This document shows positions 55,829 through 64,000 of a stretch of 64,000 bases of DNA, piece after piece (the stretch's first letter is position 1; the number at the start of each line of letters is the position of its first letter). The translations under genes were made by a program, and so were the position numbers. The notes beneath the pieces are model-generated. The model did not search any database. It was not told the DNA's origin and worked only from the letters and a program-made list of their open reading frames with translations. This DNA comes from Atherix ibis (taxonomy: Eukaryota > Arthropoda > Insecta > Diptera > Athericidae), in assembly GCA_958298945.1 (NCBI GenBank), contig OY282609.1, forward strand, positions 30,849,212 to 30,913,211. Reading direction: 5' to 3'.

Positions 55829-56762
55829 GTGAGTATTAAAATTTAATTAGTTTAATATTTTGGATGTATTTTCTAATTAGTTCTAATTACAGGTAAGCTA
55901 TTTTGTATGTTGAATTTTTAATTAATTTTAGATATTTTTTTCCATAAGACCACAATTTATAATTAATAAATGTGTATTGAGTTATCGAAGACGGAACGCA
56001 TACGTTTTCTATGCAATATTTTCAAGTTTATAAAACTACATTTCTTTGGTAAAAATTACTCCGATGTTTATTGCACAACAATTCCGAGTATCTTTCCACA
56101 ATTAGCATATTTATATTTAACCAGTAAAATTAGATCTTAAAATTAACAGCAATACTGAAAATTCATTTTATGTATTTGTATACAATAAAATTTGTGTTGA
56201 AAAAATAAAATTTGTGCTAAAAATAAAGTTACTCGGCGCTACGACATCTCAGTGCCCATCTTTATTAATATGGTATTACAGGATATTAGAAAATTTAATA
56301 TATCGTGAAAATTATAAACTAAGATACATTGTATTTTTAATATTAAAATTTAAACAAAGAAGAATTTTAACTTTATTTTATAAAATTAAAAAAAATTATT
56401 CATTCAACTTAATTTTAGAAGCTATATTCACAATAAATGATTTGAGAACGAAATTTTTGATTACCAAATTGAAAATTCAATTTAGAAGCACAAATTTTTA
56501 ATGAAAATCTTTTAGAATTGGCCATTTTTACTTCCTTATCATAATATCTATTCAATATTGTGACTATCCTATAAATGATTTAAATTCACCACTTGATTTG
56601 TTGGTAATAAATAAAACATTAAAAAATCTCCATTTACAGAGAGAGCAATTAGAAGCCATGAAAAAGTTCGACTACGATTCGTTAAATTCAATAGGTTCAT
56701 ACTGGACATATTTGCAGAAAATGTACCAAAGATTAAGAGTGGAAATTAATAAACCGTTCTGA
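55829..56762 (+). pseudogene. Unknown gene, 3' portion with unresolved exons
   Basis: Several stretches look coding but do not join simply. A frame with IEDGTHTFSMQYFQVYKTTF at about 55,982-56,048 can splice (GT at 56,049, AG at 56,146-56,147) to NTENSFYVFVYNKICVEKIK at 56,148 and on to about 56,498. TAA TGA then interrupts the same frame at 56,499-56,504. The final piece, AAATCTTTTAG to the stop at 56,760-56,762, carries LQREQLEAMKKFDYDSLNSI and ends VEINKPF. It is convincingly coding; a shorter version starting at the AG before 56,640 joins the first exon in phase 0. AATAAA at 56,864. Either rare splicing, assembly indels, or real decay. Marked pseudogene only because of these breaks. Confidence 0.45.
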
Positions 56763-57307
56763 CTCACATTCATCATATGAACGATGATAATATTTAATGT
56801 AAGCAATTGTTATTGTTATAAGAATCTACTTAAGTTCGTTGTTATGAAAAATGTTATTAATTAAATAAAGGTTTAATACAGTGTACAAATTTTCTAAACA
56901 ACTGTAATTTATCTTTTGACAAAAATTTCGAACTGCCATTGTCCAATAGAGGACTCCTCAGTTGCTATTGTTAACAGTGTAATTGTTAAGTCAAATGACT
57001 TTTTATGCAATTTAATTATGACAGTTCAGAGAAAAATCAAGATCAGCTGTGAGTTGATTTGTTGGGCGTTTATAAAGTGTAGTGTTTTATGTCACATTTT
57101 GACAAATTTATACTTCCACGAAGCAATAATTTGTGGTATAAAAATCCTGATAACTAAGTAGAATAACATATTACGAAGGAGAGACGTATTCCATTTTAAT
57201 GATTTTCCATGATTCACACAAGCTTGTGAGGTGAAACTCTCCAGTATTGCTTTCACAGGATTCACAATATATAATCAAACAAATATAACAATTTTCTGGT
57301 ATCGAAA

Positions 57308-59717
57308 ATGCCGCCTTTGAAAAGTTATACTCCACACAATGAATATGCCCGATGTGACAATGCACCTACAAATGGAGCACCTCTAAATGGATCAACAGTC
57401 GAATGCGGTCCATATTCCAATGCCCAATATCCGCAAAAAGTGCTTATGAATCTGAATGCTCTGCGCGAAGAGTCGCGGTTCTGCGATGTTGAAATAATTG
57501 CAGGAGAGACAGCATTATCCGCACATCGTGCTGTTCTTAGTGCAGCCAGTGCTTACTTTGAAGCCATGTTCCGGCCCGAATTAGGACTTAGCGAAAATAA
57601 ACAGAAATCCGTTGTAATACACACTATCGAACCAGAAATACTCAAAATTTTACTCGAATTTATGTATACAGGAAAAATTATCATAACCCAAGTAATATAA
57701 TTACAAATCATACGAAGAAATTTTTTTAAAAATATCTTCATTTTAGGTTAATGTACAGGAATTGTTAGCCGCAGCTGATATGATTCAATTGCCAGAAGTT
57801 GTTGAAGGCTGTTGCGAGTTCCTCTGTCGAGAATTGCATGCAACCAATGCGATTGGCATTTTACGATTTGCCGAAGATCATAATTGTGAATCTTTAGCGG
57901 AAAATGCTCTTAAATATATTTATACACATTTCCCACTTGTAAGTGATACATTTTACTTTATATTATTTACTGTGTTTTAAAGGTTTTAATATTTATAAGT
58001 AGTATAATATAATGCCAATATATAAAGTTTCTTCATAATCAATAAGGGAATATCCATATCTATTCAAATATTAACGAGAATTCATTATGATAAACATTGG
58101 CTGCTCACTTTTCAACAAACAAATGAATTATTGTTTTTGATATCCATTGAATTTAATTAAAGAAAGCATAACATTTCCAATTTTTTTTTTAATGTATATA
58201 TATATATACCCGAAATACTTTTTTCTCCTGTTTACATTAATACGTCAATTAACAATAACGTATTTAATTCTTTTTAGGTTACACTGGAAGATGAATTCCT
58301 GGATACTCCGCAAACTCTTCTATCCCGACTGTTAAAATCTGAATATTTACTCGTAGACAGTGAGGCGCAAGTGTTTCAAGCGGCCTTACGATGGATTAAA
58401 CACTGTGTGGTACAGAGACGGCGTTTTGTATTCGATATATTATCAAATGTCCGTTTAGCCTTAGTTCCGGTGCGCAATATTGATCAAGCCATTAACGAAT
58501 GCGGCGATATGTCACTAAAGGTAGCACTACGATCGGTTCGTAAGGATTTATCTTCGAAAAGAGGACAATTGGTTTTATTACGGGTCAATCCCAGACTATC
58601 GGCAAAGAAAAGTATTTATATAATTGGAGGATCACGTCGCGAAATGGGCGGTTTCGACAGACCGGATAGTATTTTCGAAACAGTTGCCAAATTCGATATA
58701 TTTCGTCGTGAATGGAGCGAAACTGCACCAATGGAGATTGGAAGAATTTTACCAGGAGTTGCTGCACTAAATGGTAAAATTTATGTTGTTGGCGGTGAAC
58801 GAGGTAGTCAAATACTAGCCAACGGTGAAGTATACGACCCGCAAAACAATAACTGGCAACCGATCGCTCCAATGATAACACCACGTTGTGAATTTGGTCT
58901 CTGTACCGTCGGTGAAACTCTTTGGGCAATTGGCGGATGGATTGGAGTCGACATTGGTGGATCTATGGAAGCATACGAACCTATTAAAAATCAGTGGAGT
59001 ATGGTCGGAAATTTGCCAGAGCCAAAATTTAGTATGGGAGTAGTTAGTTTTGAAGGCCTAATTTATATTGTGGGCGGTTGCAATACATCCAGTCGTTATT
59101 TACCAGATTTAATAAGGTCTAATATTCTATATATCTGATATTCAACATATTTTTTTTATAAATGATCTACTTATTGTTCCCAATACAAAATTTAGTTATA
59201 ATCCGGTGACTGGAGAATTTACACCTTTGGCACGAATGCAAACTGCACGTTGCCAAATGGGCGTTGCAATTTTAGATCGACATTTATACGTTGTCGGTGG
59301 TAATAGTAGTCAACAAGACGTTTTACGAACTGTTGAAAAATATAGTTTTGACGATGATAAATGGTCACTAGTGTCTCCAATGTCTGTGAGTCGTTCAATT
59401 CCAGCAGTTGCAGCAGCCGATGGTTGCTTATACGTAGCCGGCGGTGATCAGGTATTATAAATATAATATGTATATTGTCGTATACCATTATTATTTATTT
59501 TTGAGGTTAAACAGTTCCTTTTCTTTTTTTTGCATACGATAAATATTAAACTGCATCAAATTAACATTATTTTCAATTATAGACATGTGAGGAAAATTTC
59601 TATCGAGCTCAGACAACACTCAGCTCTGTTGAATGCTACGATCCATACACAGATACATGGAGAAATTGTCCTGATCTTCCAATAAGCCGATCTGAGGCTG
59701 GTGCTGTTGTTGTTTAA
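57308..59717 (+). CDS. IPP: BTB-BACK-Kelch protein, actin-binding protein IPP-like
   Basis: Five exons: 57,308-57,691; 57,747-57,938; 58,278-59,116; 59,196-59,451; 59,583-59,717. Phases agree (0, 0, 2, 0) and the product is 601 residues (human IPP 584). BTB domain about residues 45-155 (FCDVEIIAGE, SAHRAVLSAASAYFEAMF, LLEFMYTG), BACK about 155-265, then six Kelch repeats from about residue 303 with IYIIGG, IYVVGGERGS, LWAIGGWIGVDIGG, IYIVGG, LYVVGG and LYVAGG cores. The W-A-I-G-G-W-I-G wording and the position of the repeats match IPP rather than other Kelch-like proteins. IPP binds actin; BTB-Kelch proteins commonly serve as CUL3 adaptors. The final Kelch blade is short, as in the family. 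Confidence 0.88.
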
Positions 59718-61707
59718 TATTAAATTTATTTTTATTTTCTAATCATATAAGAAACGAAATGAATCGAATTAAATATTTTAGATACATATTACAAAAAATT
59801 TATGCATTTTAATTAAAAATTTTGTTTATCATTTTATTAATTATTAGCTTAGTTAAATTAATATATGAATGATATATTTATTATTTATAGACAGGGCATA
59901 TTTAATTTAATTAACAAAAAAATAGAAAATTAAATTTTATTACTATTATAGTTATCATTGTAATGAATCCTTTCTATTTATTAAATTATTGAGATTCTTT
60001 TCAAAAAGTATACTATGTAACATTTCTTCTATAATTGATTATATATTTTGCATTCCGTATTGTGCAGGGAGTTTTCGCTTAGATATATAATAATTAGTAT
60101 AAGCTTTATATTGAAATTATTAACTAAGAGAAATTTATTGCTTCATAATGTACTGAGAAGGAAAACCAACAAAAAATGTTTATTTATTAATTCTGTGAAC
60201 GTACTTTAAACCATAGTTTTTGATTAATTTTTTTTTTCATGTCAGTGAACATTTAATTAGTTTTTATTTGAATTAATTTGAGTAGTCATTAATTTAATAA
60301 TCAATCATAATGTAAAAAAAAAAAAAGTACTATATTTATACTAAATTAAGAGTTGTGTCAGTTTTAAAAAGAACTGAGCAAATTTACACAATTAATGCTA
60401 TTTTGACTTGCATATCATTAGTTATGAAAAATATACATTTTTTTATTTTAGCTAAAACATATTTACAAATTTTAAAAGAACGTATTTACAAATTAAAAGA
60501 TTTTTGTGATGTAGGGAATATTTTATAAAAATGATCAATTAAATTTAAATTTACATTTTATAGTTTTTTCTTTTAACAGCATAATAAAAAGTTATTACAT
60601 TAAAAGATTTTAGTTTTTTTCGTTTTTTTAATTATATAATATTGGTACTAATAATGTTAATTTCGTTCAATTATGCTATATTGATTATGCTGTTATATAT
60701 ACTCAATTGTGTACCTATGTCCTTTAAATTAAAGAGAAGTTATACTTTCGTTATTATGTGCTGAGAAGACCTAAGAAATTTTAGGGATATCACATATTCG
60801 AAACCACTCACTCGCCTATGTTTTTAAAGTACATTTACAGATGAATAAAGAACAATTAAATCGAAATGGTTTTCCATCATTTGGTGAAGTAGTATTCAAA
60901 TATCATAATATTACTATCATTTTTTTTATTAAAATAATAATTTTTTGCAATGATTGTTATTTTTTTGCAATTGTAATGATTTATCAAAGAAAATTAGCTA
61001 AATTGAACGTAATCAAACTAGTTGTTCGAAAATAGGCTAACAATAATTATCTAGTAAATTAAAAGTGAAGTGAAAGCTTTAATCCCTAACATCATATATA
61101 CATACATTTCATTTTAACTATTGTAATAACAATAATAAAAATCAAAGCTTATTAAAATGTTTCTTTAAATAAATGATATTTTAGTTTTATACCGATTAAA
61201 AACTAGTAATTTTTAACAGAAAACAAAATAAACTAAAAATTATCGATTAATAAATGATGTTTTTTTTTTCAAGTTATTACTTTTCACTATATTCAATTTT
61301 TATTTCTTAAATTAAAAAAAATTTACTTTGATACTCGAAAATTAAAGACTGAAATAGAATCAACCGCGTTCTATAACTTCTGGAGATAGATAAACTCACA
61401 TATCTACGATGTCTCGTCTTATACCATCATAAAACTTTACTATAGACTTTCGGAACCTGAATTTTCACTGACAGCACTAAATGGATGCATTTTTAACGAT
61501 TCTATACTAACGTTTTTACTAGTAAAATAATATTATTTCTGCAATAGAAATTTTCCAACAGTCAAAAATATTATTATTTAAAATTGAATTATTTCAATCG
61601 TTTTATTCATATTCAGAATCTCGCATAATATTCGAACCATTGTTATAGCAATAAGTTTTGCCTAGTTATTGACAATGTTTATCATAACTATTTATATTTT
61701 CAATAAA
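59718..61707. other. Intergenic, no gene seen
   Basis: AT-rich spacer between the converging IPP and coilin genes. The 64-codon frame at 60,841 is hydrophobic and asparagine-rich without a domain, and lies in probable 3' UTR. Confidence 0.5.
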
Positions 61708-63496
61708 TTACATTGGAAAAACTTTTTTATCAAACATTTCCTCTAATGTCAATAACAGATAATCATCACTTTCGTTTCTTTCGGCCAGCGAATGTTTCCC
61801 ATCAAGATCTTTCGTTTCTTCATGTCCATCTTAAATGCAATGCAAGAAATAAAAACCACTATTTTTACTTTACAATAAATACAAATAACCATATAATAAT
61901 TTACCAATAATAAATATATTTAAAACTTCGTCATACACGTCCTCTAATTTTCCACAAATATACTCTGATAGTGTGGGTTCATTATGCGCATTAAGTCGAA
62001 GGAGCTTGCGATATTAAATTTTCTTAGTCATTTAATGTTTACATTATTAACTTAAAAACATCCACTTACCTTAAACAATATTAAATCACCAACAGCAGGT
62101 ATAGTAACAAATGGTTGTGATTTCGAAAGTAAACTTTCTACTGTGATGAATTTTGTTGATAAACTATCATTTTTATTTTCATCAATTTCTTTATTTGACT
62201 TAGCTAGAAATAAAATTAAAAGAATTATGTACTTGATATAGTCCCAGAACCACAATAATTAATCAAACCTCCAGATGATGATTCATCATTAAGTTTTTCT
62301 ATTATAGCTTCATCATTATTACATTGATTGGAACTTGGATTAAATTGTTTATCCTTTAGATGAATTCCATTGGATAGACCTAGAATCAATCGAATAAAAA
62401 TAATTTAGAATATTTCTTATTATTGAGATATTAAAAGCATAATTTATATAATCCACTTCATTGAAAGTTCTCACTATCAATTGCAATAATCTAATTTTTT
62501 CCCCTATTTAATTTAATTTTTTATATAAATTTATTTCGAAATCCATTTTTGTAACAAAATACATTTCAATTTAAAAAGCTTACCATCTTTTTTATTACCA
62601 ATTGAAAATGTATCCGCATTAGCTACATTGCTAGGCGTTAATTCGACATTTACGGATGATACAGAAATTTTGTCTTCTTGATCCTGCATAAAATTTCCTT
62701 TGTAATTACTAGCATTAGTTGATAAATATTCAATGGCTAAAAATAAATAATACTAATTTTTATTTATTATCGTAACAGAGCTAAATGTACCCTTAATAAG
62801 TCTAGGCTTCTTCTTATCCAGCTGCTCGATACTATCAACAAATTGAATATGCGGCTTTGTTTGAATATCACAACTTTTTTGCTTTTCAATAGGATCATTA
62901 TTTTCATCAAATCGTATATGTTTACTAATTTTCTTAAATGCCGAATTATTTTCTTTTTTTATAACATTGGTGCTCTCGTCAAGTATGGTTGAATTCAAAA
63001 GATTAGAATTTTTTTTTGGACGTTTCCGCTTTCGTTTTGGTTTTATTATTCCCAAATTATGACTACTATCTTTATTTATTGAAGTATCAATGTCAGATAA
63101 TTCTGTTTCCTCTGGTGTTATAATTTTTTCCGTGTCATTTGTTTTGGACTTCTTTCTCTTTTTCTTTAATAACAAATCTTTAACTGGTGCTTCTCTCGCT
63201 TCTTGATTAATGGCCCTTTATAATAAACATTTACTTTTAATAAAATTCTAAATGCGTTTATTAATAGGTAATTTATACTTTATTGTATCACCAGAACAGA
63301 TGACATTAATGTTTTCCTTTGGTGGTAAAAATATATCTTCCAACATAAAATTAATGTTGTTCAAGTCAAACAAATTTTCAACATGTTTTTGCAAACACTC
63401 CACACATTTCCATTCTTTTCTTATTAAAACATAACTTTTATCCCGATAGTCATTAAAAAAATTACTTAAATCTATTTTAACACGATAAGAAGACAT
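61708..63496 (-). CDS. coil: Coilin, seven exons
   Basis: Minus-strand exons: 63,279-63,496; 62,791-63,215; 62,584-62,736; 62,269-62,379; 62,070-62,203; 61,905-62,004; 61,708-61,829. All junctions use GT/AG and the phases run 2,1,1,1,0,1, giving 420 residues. Residues 1-73 are the N-terminal ubiquitin-like fold (VKIDLSNFFNDYRDKSYVLI, LFDLNNINFMLEDIFLPP, GDTIKYK). A basic nuclear-signal stretch (KKKRKKSK, KPKRKRKRPKK) and a low-complexity middle follow. Residues about 335-395 are the C-terminal Tudor-like domain (PAVGDLILFKLLRLN…SEYICGKLEDV, matching G-D-L-I-A-F-K..S-D-Y..G-R-I of human coilin). Coilin organises Cajal bodies and snRNP maturation. Drosophila coilin is longer; the shorter middle fits its fast evolution. 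The first intron is 63 nt and the second 54 nt. Confidence 0.9.
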
Positions 63497-64000
63497 ATTT
63501 TATCGTCAAGTTTATTACCAAAAATAACATGCGCCGGGTTTATTCAATCAAATATTTTTTGGTTATGTTTTTGCATATAGCCATATATGATTGAATTGTT
63601 GCTGACATCTATAATTGCTATGCATCACTGATAAGATTGCTGAATTGTTTTCCGTAAGTCGTTGATTACGAGCTCCCACACAATTCTTGTACTTCGAAAT
63701 ATAAATGTGTATAATGTGTCTGTTAAAAATTAATTCGTTTGAATTCAAAAGCAAAATCACTTCAAATTATACAATATGATATTGTATAATTAAGAATCAA
63801 TATCAAAATAAAAAATTTCCATTTGATTAGTAAAAATAAATGATAAAAACATCTTCAAATATTAAAAATATTTATTATATTTTTGTAAGATAAAATAGTA
63901 TGAATTTAAATTAAAACTAAATAAGCCTGCTCTAATACAACAATAAGTGAGTAGCCATACTACATGCAAAAATTCCCTATCAAACTCAAAGGAAACAATT
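63497..64000. other. Upstream of coilin, no gene seen
   Basis: AT-rich 5' flank of the coilin gene; no domain in any frame. The coilin promoter should lie in the first few hundred bases here. Confidence 0.5.

Noticed and set aside
58585..58929. 114-codon minus-strand frame
   Set aside because: Antisense shadow of the third IPP exon, with no motif.
60841..61035. 64-codon plus-strand frame, hydrophobic
   Set aside because: AT-rich, no domain, lies in the spacer of two converging genes.
61713..61910. 65-codon plus-strand frame
   Set aside because: Antisense to the last coilin exon.
63216..63278. Coilin first intron read as coding, with a stop at 63,248
   Set aside because: Using the GT at 63,277-63,278 and AG at 63,216-63,217 joins the two parts in phase and avoids the stop, so the stop is intronic.
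63252..63434. 60-codon plus-strand frame
   Set aside because: Antisense to coilin exon 1.
1..64000. CRISPR array, tRNA, rRNA or bacterial operon
   Set aside because: No regularly spaced repeats, no cloverleaf or ribosomal phrases seen; all genes are eukaryotic with introns.

Overview
This is an AT-rich (estimated by eye) eukaryotic window, most likely from an insect nucleus and probably a fly (Diptera). The evidence is spliced genes with GT/AG introns, some only 54-63 bases long; an obstructor-type cuticle chitin-binding gene; and a heavy load of mariner, Tc1, hAT, pogo/Tigger and non-LTR elements. I see no bacterial operons, rRNA, tRNA or CRISPR array.

Left part (1-29,100) is a transposon graveyard built by repeated insertion of elements into elements. 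A minus-strand I-like retrotransposon relic (about 5,030-5,188 and 13,190-14,566) is split by a hAT element (5,189-13,181) that has an exact 8-bp target duplication. The hAT carries a Tigger-like element (5,514-8,944), which itself carries a mariner (6,730-7,995), and also an R1-like non-LTR element (about 9,130-12,663). A second nest, 22,843-29,093, is a Tc1-like element holding a cecropia-type mariner, an I-like retrotransposon with a 14-bp target duplication, and an RTE-like relic that holds another mariner. One mariner family has four copies here (6.7, 14.6, 27.6 and 43.6 kb), and none keeps the first catalytic aspartate. A second mariner-like family has three deleted copies (13.7, 18.0 and 45.8 kb).

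Middle part (30,906-50,719) is one gene resembling Drosophila obstructor-E: a signal-peptide exon, a 17.7-kb intron full of transposon relics, then two homologous terminal exons of exactly equal length (626 nt) with the same splice phase. Each encodes three chitin-binding domains, so the gene probably makes two secreted cuticle proteins by choosing one terminal exon.

Right part (51,665-63,496) is gene-dense: a four-exon CNPPD1-like cyclin-domain membrane protein (minus strand); a divergent unknown gene of at least 671 codons whose 3' half is hard to resolve; a five-exon BTB-BACK-Kelch gene matching actin-binding protein IPP (plus strand); and a seven-exon coilin gene (minus strand), rebuilt here exon by exon with consistent phases.

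The four recognisable host genes do not form a known pathway; their closeness looks like ordinary gene neighbourhood. Identifications rest on reading translated sequence and recalled family motifs; no database search was run.
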